The notes beneath the pieces were generated by a model. It had not been told where the DNA came from. It saw nothing but the letters and a program-made list of their open reading frames with translations, and searched no databases. A DNA stretch of 64,000 nucleotides from Erpobdella octoculata (taxonomy: Eukaryota > Annelida > Clitellata > Hirudinida > Erpobdellidae): the NCBI GenBank assembly GCA_963978895.1, contig OZ022242.1, forward strand, positions 6,989,498 through 7,053,497, given 5' to 3'. Positions 53,995 through 64,000 of the stretch are shown piece after piece. The first letter of the stretch is position 1, and every line of letters starts with the position of its first letter. Position numbers and translations under genes: made by a program.

Positions 53995-56346
53995 TCAAAC
54001 TTTTTTTATCGGAATGTTAAAAAGATCATTTGGTCCATCGTCTTGCGATCCGTGTTTTATTATCTTTACAAGTTCAGGGTAAAGAACGTTGCCCGATGAA
54101 ATTGGAGCGCAGTGGAATAATTCGTCAACCATTTCATCTGTCCATCTATCACCCATTGTTGTCATTGCTGCTCGCAATTTACCTTCGGGAATCGCACCTG
54201 TAATGAAAATATTTTGCAATTTCAAATTATGACGGTGTTTGATGAAATATAAAAAATTATCTCATCATAATAACCAATTTGAAATGCTCAGTTTTGATAT
54301 ATTTCTTAACCTGATTTAAATCAGTTTTCGTTTTAAATTTCTTGTAACTCAACTTTTGTTCAGCAGTCCCAGTATCTCTAACGGATATTCGTCAAGTTTA
54401 TAAATGTAAATATTCAAGGCTCACGGTAATATTTGAAGAAATTTAGAGAAAGTCATATTTAAAAAAAAACAATTTTCAACAAGGGACTGCTTATAGATAA
54501 CGTTCCGCTTTCATGGCAGATATTAATTAGATTTCAGCAATCTCGTCACAAAAGACATAGAAAACTTTTGCTCTCTCACTACAAAATTGGGACAAATTGA
54601 AAACTGCAAACTAAAATTATTGTAGAATGCAACTTTTAAAGAAACATAACAACAAAAAAATTGAACCTTATTACTCATTATTTAATATTCCAAACCTCAA
54701 ATAATATTTGCATTTTTGTGATATTTTATGTCCTAAAACACATCCATAATTCCGCTCCACACAGTAGTTTATTAAATAATAACAAAATTTTCCACTTTTT
54801 TCTTCTATATATGAATGACGCTATTTATAAATGGCTTCTAACGATGTACTTAATAAAGATGTTTATGTTTACATACCCATTTGTTTTTCATCAAAACAAG
54901 CAAAAGCATTGCTAATGACATCGTCGGGGTCAGTTCCGTTGAGTTTCTCGCCAAACAGTGTGAGAAACATGGTGAAGTTCAAAGGTCCAGGTGCCTCGTG
55001 GAGCATGATATCCAGCTGTTCGTCCGTCGGGTTTTTCCCGAGTGACGTCAACACCTCGATGAGATCTTCCTTGTCGATATAGCCATCCCTGTTCTGGTCG
55101 ATCATGTTGAAAGCTTCCTGGAGGCGGATGTAAATAAAACAGATCGGTTGGTACGAGCGAATGAACATGAGCTGGATACTCTTACATCAGAATTTCTATT
55201 TAATGAATATTTTGTTTATAATAATTTATAGTCTTTTACTCCAGGTGTAGGATATGATATACCGAAGTACTTCCTGTCGTAAATCACAAGTTGATCCTTT
55301 TTCACTCTCCCTCCTCCTTTATCCAGGCTTGGGACTGTCTTGCATATGCAAGGCGGAGTTATTTAAATAATAAAAATGAATATTTAGTTATGATGCAATG
55401 GTTGCCACTATGACTTCATGTTTATGAAGAATATAAAGAAAGTCAAATTAAAATTTGTGATTAACAAAAAATGCTCTTAAGAAAAATCAAAACATGTCAG
55501 GTAAAAATGAGCTGCAAAAAATGTGATTTTTTTTATTTTGGAAAATGTAAATTGTTGCTAAATTTGTTGACAAGTAGATTGAGCTATCTAGTTGCCAAGT
55601 TGGAGCGAAAGAGCAAAAATGAAAACAAAGAAAGAAAGCAGACTATAATTTTGCAGAATCATGAATCACAAAGATCGCCCGGTTACTAATGCTGATCTCG
55701 TATACTTGAAGCTTCCTCGTGATTTTTTGCATGCACGTATGTGAGTTTGCGTATGTGTGATCATATTTATGTATTTTCATGTGTTTATTGCATCTTGGTT
55801 ATATATTAATGCCGGTTGTTTTCTTTCGAACTTGACATAATACAGGCCGACGTTATTGCTCTTGTTTTGTATTTGTCTTTCTCAGGCTGAACGAAGTGTG
55901 AAGCAAACAAATATTGAAAGCTTTCCTCGTTTTTGTATTAGGCGTTTGAAAATATTTTAAGAAAAGATTTCACATTTCATATTTCACATTTCAAAGATCG
56001 TTTTTGAACCGAGATAGAACTTGCTTTTTTAGAGATGAAATAAGCCACAATTGAAAATTACGCGTCCGCCAAAACAACCTTTTAGCTAATGTTAGGAATG
56101 GAAATTATTTATGAACAAACGGGAAATTTTGTATTTTTCAAAAACTTTAGCGAATTGTTTGTTTACTTGATAGAAACCTCATAACTCAGAATCCGTGTCA
56201 ATAAATTAAAGTAAAGTTACCTTAAATTCTTGAATTTGGGCTTGACTGAACATAGAAAAAACATTGGACGTGTATCTATGAGCTTTGGTCATACGACCTC
56301 TTTTCTTTGGCTTCTGCGATGACGACGACGACGACGACAACGACAT
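53995..56346 (-). CDS. Myosin regulatory light chain, non-muscle/smooth-muscle type
   Basis: Three exons on the minus strand: 56346-56221, 55117-54877 and 54197-53995, 189 residues, phases 0 and 1. The N-terminus is Ser-rich, encoded by a TCG run, then [20 protein letters not shown] with the Thr-Ser pair that myosin light chain kinase or Rho kinase phosphorylates in this family. EF-hand 1 is canonical ([16 protein letters not shown]). Further conserved parts are [30 protein letters not shown] and [16 protein letters not shown]. The light chain wraps the myosin II lever arm and controls contractility. The C-terminus continues past [10 protein letters not shown] with about 14 residues (to NIPIKKV) that family members lack, making it longer than the usual ~172. 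Intron 1 (1.1 kb) contains repeat F. Confidence 0.93.
55225..55365 (+). repeat. Repeat F in the myosin light chain intron 1
   Basis: Second copy of the family at 12882-13034: TTTATAGTCTTTTACTCCAG, GTACTTCCTGTCGT, CCAGGCTTGGGACTG and AAGGCGGAGTTATTTA. Confidence 0.55.
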
Positions 56347-56843
56347 TTTATCCATGGGACTATAAACGACAAAACAACTCAAAACGACTCAACGAAACCT
56401 AAATTCACTTTTAATCGTTAAGCAATGCAAGGAAGGCTCTGTAAATGACTCACCGAGAAAAGTGAGTGAGTGAACTCGCAAGCTGAAGCTGCTGATGCTG
56501 CCGAGCTCATTTCATAGCTCCTCCGTTTGCTTCCAGGCGCATGCAGATGAGGTCCGATGCCGATAGCACTCATTCATTCATTCAAGTGATGAAATTTAAA
56601 AGTTTCGTGGAGGCGGGAGTTTAGGATTCTGATAAGAAATTCTTTAAAATGTTGTTTTACTTTTTAATTTAGTTTTAGAAGAGCATTCAGTTTACAATTT
56701 TTGGTTGTTTGATCATTGTATATCGATGGTATTCATTCAGGTATACAATTCAAATGCATGCAAACGTTATTATTTTACGTTTATACTATTTATTAGACCT
56801 GAAAGATTTTAAATTTTAAACTATACGTTTAACACGAAAGTCA
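56347..56843. other. 5' flank of the myosin light chain gene
   Basis: Presumed promoter region. There is a GC-richer patch (about 56455-56580) with GAGTGAGTGA and ATTCATTCATTCA. No gene. Confidence 0.45.
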
Positions 56844-56851
56844 CTGGAGCA

Positions 56852-56910
56852 CAGGGGCGGCGCCAGGAATTTTGTTCTGGGGGGTCCAAAATGTCCAAGG
56901 ACAAGTTGAA

Positions 56911-56961
<51 letters not shown>

Positions 56962-57406
56962 TAATGTAAGTTGTTGTTATAACTAGTTTTTTCAAAAATT
57001 AAAATGTATTCAACCAACACGAAATAAGAGTTCAAAAAACAAACGAAGCTAATAAAATTATTATTCAATAATACCATAAAGTACTTAACTGTAAACGAGA
57101 ATACAGTGAACTATCATCAATAAACATTGAAATATCATCAAACTATACAGAATGTTTAAGAAAAACTACTATAATAAAGTTAAACTCCATGCAGCAAAAA
57201 CATAGTTTGAAAAAAAGAAGAAAGCTCGCCACAAGCGAAAAAAAATTTCAACTATTTTTAGTTTGCAGTTTCATTAACCCAATGAGATTCAAATACCCCC
57301 CCCCCTTAGTAAAAAAAAGTCTTTGGATTTGCAAAAATCTCACGGGTGGCACCTGTCGGAGCTGGGGGGTCCAGACCCCTAGACCCCCCGCCCAGCGCCG
57401 CGCCTG
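56852..57406. mobile_element. hAT-type non-autonomous element with 8-bp target duplication
   Basis: Left end CAGGGGCGGCGCCAGG and right end CCGCGCCTG form imperfect inverted repeats (CAGG-GCGGCGC). The identical 8-mer CTGGAGCA flanks it at 56844-56851 and 57407-57414, the expected hAT duplication. GGGGGGTCC and its mirror GGGGGGTCCAGACCCC lie subterminally. The interior has a short (TA)n and no transposase; the 81- and 67-codon frames are chance. Confidence 0.88.
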
Positions 57407-57414
57407 CTGGAGCA

Positions 57415-59449
57415 TCTACAATCAACATACATAATTCCCTATGTCTGTATGCATGTATGTTACAATTTTGCATAACGCGGCCGCCGCAGTGGTCAGCAGT
57501 TAATAAAATTAGTGCGCGCAGGCGTGTAATAAAACTTTTTACCCAATAGTCAGTTAACTTAAAAAGTTGCCCAACTTATGACTGGTCAACTCGAGTTGCA
57601 CGACTTAGTTGTTCAATTTTGTTGTTCGTCTTAATGAACGATGCTTCAAACGAGCTTGTTTCCGAAACTTCCATCCATCGCTTCCGCGTGCTTTTCACTT
57701 GCAGGAAAACTGTTTCGCTTTCTGATTAATTACTAAAAAGAAATTCTATGCACGTGTTCAATTGTTCTAATTACAGACTGAGTATCGGCTAAATTGGAAA
57801 CTGAAACAATGGTTTCTTCAACAAACAGATTTAAAAAAACAGACTTCAACAAACAGAAACAACACTTGCGACAAAGAACTCAAATCGACATTAAACATGC
57901 AGAAAACTACAAAACATCGTGACGAAAAATTGACACGAAACTAAAATCTCAGAACTGAATTTTTTTCTTGAATAATTCAAACATGAATACTCTTCAGAAG
58001 AAAACCATGCAAGCGGCACGTCGATGGTTATTAGGTATACATGTATTAACATGAAGTAGTTATATATCAAAGTTTTCAGTTTATATCGAAATTTTTTTGA
58101 ATGTTTTTAAATTATGAATTGAAAATATATCCCGAATTTGTTCAAGAGGCTGTATGAGCTGGTTGCTTGGTATTTTTGATTTGAAGAGTCACTAAACAGC
58201 AGGGTGAATACAGGATTAGTGAAAAGACATAACGACGTGAGTAGGAAATTTTTTTTCAACTTAGTGTTAGATTTATAAGTTTTAACATATTTTTGGTCAA
58301 GATTTATCAATTCAAAAACTGAATTTCTGTTACAGTTTTCAGCCGACTAGTAGTTCGAGTTAAATCTATTGACCTTTTTGCCAAGCATAGAGATTTTAGG
58401 CCTGTGAAAATAAGCCAGGCTAAAATTAGTACGAGCCGGCAGAGAAATTTGGTCATTAAAACAAGCCAGACCGGGCCGGGTTTCACGGGCCGATTTTTCG
58501 CATCCCGGATTTTTTTTGTTTTTTTTTTTATTTGTTGTTTAACGTTAAATAAACAACAAACAAAAAAGCCGAGTTGAGGAAAAATTGGTCAGTGCAGTAC
58601 TCTATTGTACAATACAGGATATAAAAATAATGAAAGCATGATCAGGTCTAATATAATAAAAAAATCTCTGTAAACACTAACGCACATTATAGCGGACGAC
58701 TAACGAGTAACTCTTCTGAATATAAATTTATTTAAATTTAAAATTTAAATTAAATTATTAAATGCGACTAAATGATTCACTGACTATTACATTAAAATAT
58801 CGATATGTAAAATTATGTATTTCTTCAATACAAATTTATCAACAAGACTCATAAACAGGTCAAACAGAATAACTTTGTCTGGGACCTACTAGAAAGATTT
58901 TAAGAGATCAGTTCAAAACAATATAGACAGATAAAACGAACTAGAAGTAGAAGATAAAGGAATGTTATAAACCCCCTAAATCCGCCCCTGAACCAGCTTT
59001 CTTTCACAATTTGACTTTTGCCGGTTCTGAAATGTTGTGCTGCTGCGGAAGACATAAATATAGTTACTATTGCAAGTATTACTTTATACCAAATCAGATC
59101 AGTTTATCTAAATTACTAAATCAACTTGAATAAATAACCACGCTGTTTTGATGGATTTAGTCTGTCATCCAAGTGCTTTTCACTCTATTAATTGACATGA
59201 CAGTAACAAATTACTTCGGGCGGTCACGCCTGTTGTACACTTCTTCAACCTCAGCACGCTTTCAATATAAAGTTCAAAAAATTAATAATCAAACCCTGTT
59301 GTTACTGAGTTAATATGTAAAGTTAATATGAAGTTAGATTTTTTACCAGCTTTCAGTTAACTTCATCTGCTTAGGCGGATTCTTCCCGACTATGGAAGCA
59401 GTGGAGATGATTATATCGTAACTGACAGTCAAATGAAATAAAATTTGGT
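57415..59449. other. Long spacer with old repeat fragments
   Basis: No gene is recognised. About 58385-58510 has GAGCCGGCAGAG and AGACCGGGCCGGG sequence like MITE E/Helitron B debris, followed by CAGTGCAGTACTCTA (58590-58605), a MITE E-type end. CCCCCTAAATCCGCCCCTG at about 58972-58990 looks like the right end of an old hAT element. Frames at 57189, 57346 and 58107 are not supported. Confidence 0.35.
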
Positions 59450-59570
59450 AATTTATAAAGCACCTATTCTTACAGATATCAGCAGCGCTGTTCTTTTACA
59501 TGTCCCACGGAGAGAAACGATTTCACCCGCTAAGTTTTCCGATAACCTAGGCTACTAGGCTACATCCGTT
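59450..59570 (-). repeat. SINE S1 fragment
   Basis: Reverse complement of the S1 body: AATTTATAAAGCACC, CAGCGCTGTTCTTTTACATG, GAGAGAAACGATTTCACCCG and CTAAGTTTTCCG. The tRNA-like head is missing or decayed. Confidence 0.6.
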
Positions 59571-60432
59571 AAAATAAGAAGAGGAGACAGCGTAAACAGA
59601 TGATTTTATTCATATTTTAAAACAATAATTAGTACATTGATTCAACTATAGAGATTAAGCTAGGCGAGATTTTCACCTTGGCGTAAACAGTCGTGCATTC
59701 TGTAAGGCAGGAACCAGCTAGGGATACAGCCTGCCATTGTCTTGTACACAGACACTGCTCTACAAGTTGTTTACGAGTTATCAAAAGCTTTTCGATGTTA
59801 ATTTCAAAGAGAAATGAAAAAAAAACCGAATTATCAAAAGAAAGAAAATTATAACTTTCTGATTGCAGCCAAATGTTTTGGAAAGATTTTTTAGAATAAG
59901 GTTACAATCCGGAGACAACTTCTTGAAAAGATTTGTAAAGTGCGAAGTGGTTATTAAAATGGAAAGAAAGAAAAAAAAATATTAAGACACAAAGGAGAGT
60001 TTTATTGTTTATTAAAAATTCACGTAAAAACAGAACATCCAATCATAGAAACGAAAAATTATTTTTTTGTAATTCATAAGCGAAAACATTCAAAAAGCAC
60101 CATAAACACCAATAAACAATTATATTGCTTGGTATAGTTTTTTGATTTGTAAGAACTTAAAAAAAATACTCAGTGTTTCTAATGTCGGAAATGTTCATCT
60201 TGGAATTTGTCCTCTGGTTGCGTAGACAGACCAGCAAATGAAGGTGTTTCCTTATAGTTTGTAACCAACGCTGGCATGATCTCACTAACAGGAAAACAGA
60301 TAGGACAGGTGTTGCTAAAAACCGAATTAAGGTGCAAGGCCACTTTAATCTTCCCAGGATTAAAAATTAAATTAATTCTTTCATGGATATCCACAGTTTC
60401 TTTCTATTTCTAATTTCTGTTTTTTTTTTAAA
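59571..60432. other. Spacer downstream of IST1
   Basis: AT-rich; presumed IST1 3' region near 60400. The 71-codon minus frame at 60179-60394 (GKIKVALHLNSVFSNTCPIC) is not recognised and could be chance or an alternative IST1 exon. Confidence 0.35.
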
Positions 60433-61609
60433 TTAGAGCTGAAACATTTTAAACCGTCGTTCTAAGTCGCTCACACTGTCATTTTTATTGGAAATGTTTA
60501 ATGAGGAATTCGACATGTTTGAAAAATTTGAAATGGGACTTTGGTCGCTGGTATCGCCCGGTACTGAAAATTGTCTTGTTGGAACGAAACGGATGCTTTC
60601 GACTGGCAGTGAAAGTCGCTTAGTTGCATGCGAATTTCTGGACATTTCATTCTGTAAAATGAATAATTTTTTTGTAAATCATTTAAATAAACATCTGTAT
60701 AGAAAAAAAGCATAAAAATTTAATTGCTGTCAATCATTTTAATTTTCTAATCTGGATTTAAAACATTTACCTAAATGATCTTAATGTTTAGAGTTCAATC
60801 AATCAATAATATACACTTTTGTTTAAACTAAATTAATTACATAATTGATTACCATTTTGAATTTAAGTAAACAAGTGTGATAAAAAAAGCTTGAGTTCTA
60901 CTTACGGTTGATTCGCGAACGTCGACCCCACTTTGCCTCGGTCTATCACGAAGCAGAGGATCTGAAAATGGAATGTTGTATGCTCTAGCGATTTCCTGCA
61001 AGTATTTTGCTACCAAAACAGACGTGGCAGGCTGAGTATTCAGCCTCTGCATCAATTTGGAGTTTACATTTCCAAACAAGTTACTTAAAGACGTTTGTCG
61101 AAACATTTTTCCGTATTTGCGAGCAAGCTGCTCGGAAATGACTTTCAACTCTTTAACATCACTTGAAAGACGAGGCGTCACCCACAGAAGACTAGAAATA
61201 GGCTGCTCTAAACTGGACTCCATTTCTCTAAGAATTGTGAATAGTCAATAGTTCATAACTTTATAAGCATAAAATAAAATACTTTATAACTCTTAAGTAT
61301 GAAAAAAACAATATATGAAAAACAACTAAAAAATTACTTTGTATTAGAAATACGAGGCATATCAAGAACCAGGCGATCACAGTAGATTTCCACCATCTCC
61401 AAGGCTTCAACATACAAATCATTTCTAATGAGATGCTCCACCCGAACTTTTGCCTTTGTCAATTTCCCGCCTGCTAACATGTCTGCTATTTCCTTGCGAC
61501 ATTTTGCCGACAGTTCAGTTTTCTTTTTAATCGAAAGTTTCAAACGAGTTATCGCCAAGCGAAGATTATTTGTTAATTTTTCGTAGTTCGGTTTTTTCTT
61601 TCCGAACAT
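60433..61609 (-). CDS. IST1: IST1, ESCRT-III-associated protein
   Basis: Three exons on the minus strand: 61609-61338, 61227-60906 and 60651-60433, giving 270 residues, phases 2 and 0. The IST1 domain opens MFGKKKPNYEKLTNNLRLAI then LKLSIKKKTELSAKCRKEIA, with AKVRVEHLIRNDLYVEALEM and EIYCDRLVLDMPRIS. Exon 2 continues SSLLWVTPRLSSDVKELKVI, EQLARKYGKMF and SVLVAKYLQEIARAYNIPF. IST1 folds like a CHMP protein and binds CHMP1 and VPS4. The last exon is Ser/Asn-rich and ends VSDLERRFKMFQL, a good match to the C-terminal MIT-interacting motif (helix with L--RF---L) that recruits VPS4 and spastin. The protein is shorter than human IST1 because the Pro-rich linker is reduced. Confidence 0.93.
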
Positions 61610-62432
61610 GATCTCAACATTGAGTAGTCAGCGATCTGCTCGTGAAATCTTCACAGTAAAATTCAAACTACAAAACAACTTTAAGCGATTCAAAGTAACG
61701 TCGCCTAATATGAAAACGAATGCACAAGCTGTGAATGACTTTCAAAAGAATTACTGACAGCATTTCTGCTTCATTATTGTTTAAGATTTTGAGACAGATT
61801 CGTGATAATTTTCACTTTTGTTCGTGAAGATCCATTTAAACTGCTATGAATAAGTTAGAACAGTGCCCAGGATAGAACAGGCTCAAACTAACAGTACAAG
61901 ACAAAACATAGCAGTGTTTGTAGCCGATACATTTGTAGGATAAATATGGGGATAAACTGTGATTAATTTTACGAGATTGAATATTAATGGAAGAGAGTGG
62001 CTCGAGAAAAATTCAAACAAAAAAATTATCTATGTAAATTCATGCATATGGTTATTTAATTATATACATATAAAAATATACATTTTTAAAACATATCAGC
62101 CTAAAGAAATTTATTTATTTCAAAATTTTATTTTTTCTATTAATTTATTTATCCAATACTTGCGAACACCTACGATATGACTAATATTTAAAAAAAATGA
62201 TCGTAACTCAAATATTTTTACAACCACGACGTAACCATGAATTTTATCGTCGCCTCTATAAAATACATTTACTTCCTCTTGTGAGTATGTCAGTGTCATG
62301 GTTACCACACTCCCAACCCCACAGTTGGAAGGGGGAGGGCAAGCTTTAAGGTGCCCTAAAATTGTTGTAACATAATTTGCAATAAGGATTCATTTTTTGT
62401 TTTACATTTATAAATAAAGAAGACACCACATT
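61610..62432. other. 5' flank of IST1 and spacer
   Basis: Presumed IST1 promoter on the right side of 61609. AT-rich onward; small frames at 61959 and 62120 are not supported. Confidence 0.4.

Positions 62433-62504
<72 letters not shown>
62433..62504. repeat. (CT)n microsatellite
   Basis: About 70 bp of CT dinucleotides. Confidence 0.95.
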
Positions 62505-62510
<6 letters not shown>

Positions 62511-62902
62511 TCTCTCTAACAATTTTACAGTATTATTTTTTTAAACAAACAAAGTTGAAAACTACAGTACTATGTGTGCTTCAGAAAATAAATCTACTGG
62601 CTAAGTTCTGGTGACTTGAAACATCAGAGATCGACTGAGCCACAAAAGTTCAACCAAGCCAACGGATATCGACTAAGCCTAGGGCATGAATCCGCTAATG
62701 GAAAAATGTTATTCAACGAAAAAAATCTTTTTTAACGCAACACTATTTCAGCAGAAGGTGTTAATAAACATATTTGAGTTACACCTGATGTATTTGACTG
62801 TTTAACAGTGAGAATTTAATCAATATATTTACTTGATGATGACAATTTCCGTGGTTAAAGATTTCTAATGAATTTTTTAAAACACCATAAAATATAAATA
62901 AA
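62505..62902. other. Spacer
   Basis: No gene or repeat recognised before the last Helitron. Confidence 0.4.
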
Positions 62903-64000
62903 CTAGCAGTGCCCGTAGCGGCTTCGCTCGCATGAAATTAGAGAGTTTGAACAGTGCATCCATAGTAGAGATCAATTGTTTAGGTCTCGGCTAGGCCCGT
63001 CGACAACTTAGCCCAGCCCGTTTTAAAAATCCGAACTCCTGGTCCGGCACAGCCCGTCTGAATTAGGCCCGGACCCTTTTTACAGGCCTAGAAGTTCTAT
63101 ATACTTGATGAAAAACTTCGGCCCGTCCCACCTTGACTTCAGGTTTAGCCCGGCCCAAATAAAACCCTAAAATCACTAAAACATCTATATACTTGGTGAA
63201 AAATCTCGGCCCGTCCCACCTTGATTTAAGGTTTGGCCTGGCCCGTGTGAAGACTCTAAAATAAAGGCTTGACCCGGCCGGTGATAAACTGGACTTAGCT
63301 ACTTTTAACCGGCACAAAACTTCAAAATACTAATTTTTACATTTGTAGCACTTACAGTTTTTGAGTAGCAGTTATTTTGAAATCAAATAACCCTTATTTC
63401 CACCCCACATTTGAGGTCCTGGAAACAAAATTTTTAAAAAATGTTGAAACACTTATATCATTATTTTTTGAGTATATACTAAATACTAATTTTGACATCT
63501 GTAGCATTCACAGTTTTTGAGTAGCAGTTACTTTAAAAACCAAAGAAACCTTTTTTCCACCCCACATTTGAGGTCCTGAAAACCAAAATTTCAAAATATG
63601 GTGAAACACGTATATCATTATTTTTAGAGTAGAAACTAAATACTAATTTTTACTTTTGTAGCATTCACAGTTTTTGAGTAGCAGCAACTTTAAAAACCAA
63701 GTAATCCTATTGTCCACCCCACATTTAAGGTCCTATAACCGAATTTGTAAAAAAATGGTGAAACACGTATATCTTTATTTTTAGAATAGAAACTAAATAC
63801 TAATTTTGACATCTGTGGTATTTACAGTTTTTGAGTAGCAGTTACTTTAAAAAACAAATAACCCTATTTTCCACCCCACATTTGAGGTCCTGAAAACCAA
63901 AATTTCAAAAAATGGTGAAACACATATATCCTTATTTTTAGAGTAGAAACTAAATACTAATTTTTACTTTTGTAGCATTAACAGTTTTTGAGTAGAAGCT
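62903..64000 (-). mobile_element. Helitron B5, 3' part, runs off the window
   Basis: CTAGCAGTGCCCGTAGCGGC at 62903 after A, GGCCCG-rich 3' region, then at least four tandem units of about 157 bp. The 5' end lies beyond 64000. Confidence 0.88.

Overview
The window is a piece of an AT-rich nuclear genome of an invertebrate animal. Genes have spliced GT-AG introns, AATAAA signals and animal protein families (GABARAP/ATG8, TM2D3, myosin regulatory light chain, IST1, elongin C). There are no bacterial operons, rRNA genes or CRISPR arrays. I cannot name the phylum. Much of the sequence is transposons, above all Helitrons with the 5'-TC...CTAG-3' ends and A|T insertion sites of that class, plus long (TA)n and (TACA)n arrays. 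Most long ORFs in the repeats are repeat artefacts (YIYI, MYVC and SRSRS strings) and are not annotated as genes.

Left end (1-8 kb): the last exon of a Gln/Asn-rich protein, an old Helitron carrying another repeat, a single-exon RING-finger gene on the minus strand, a LINE fragment, an unrecognised minus-strand ORF and a composite Helitron.

Centre (8-42.6 kb): five head-to-tail genes for GABARAP-type ATG8 proteins, at 8.1, 20.2, 24.9, 28.3 and 40.6 kb. All have three exons with identical intron positions and phases, and a shared upstream block. Copies 3, 4 and 5 stop directly after the lipid-acceptor glycine. Copies 1 and 2 keep a five-residue tail. The spacers hold Helitrons, some in composite forms that recur at several places, and an apparently intact two-ORF CR1/L2-like LINE (35.6-39.5 kb) that landed inside a Helitron.

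42.6-46.1 kb: a tRNA-like SINE, then a 3.1-kb terminal-inverted-repeat element flanked by TA that carries a complete 2.1-kb Helitron.

Right part (47-62 kb): ordinary genes at lower repeat density. These are TM2D3 (minus, five exons), an intronless divergent elongin-C gene (plus), myosin regulatory light chain (minus, three exons) and IST1 with its C-terminal MIT-interacting motif (minus, three exons). A hAT-type element with an 8-bp target duplication lies at 56.85-57.41 kb. The window ends inside another Helitron.

The genes do not form one pathway. ATG8 proteins act in autophagosome formation and cargo binding, and IST1 in ESCRT-III membrane remodelling, but their proximity here is probably incidental. 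The main biological points are the ATG8 array with its two kinds of C-terminus, and the unusually legible record of Helitrons inserting into, beside and with each other.
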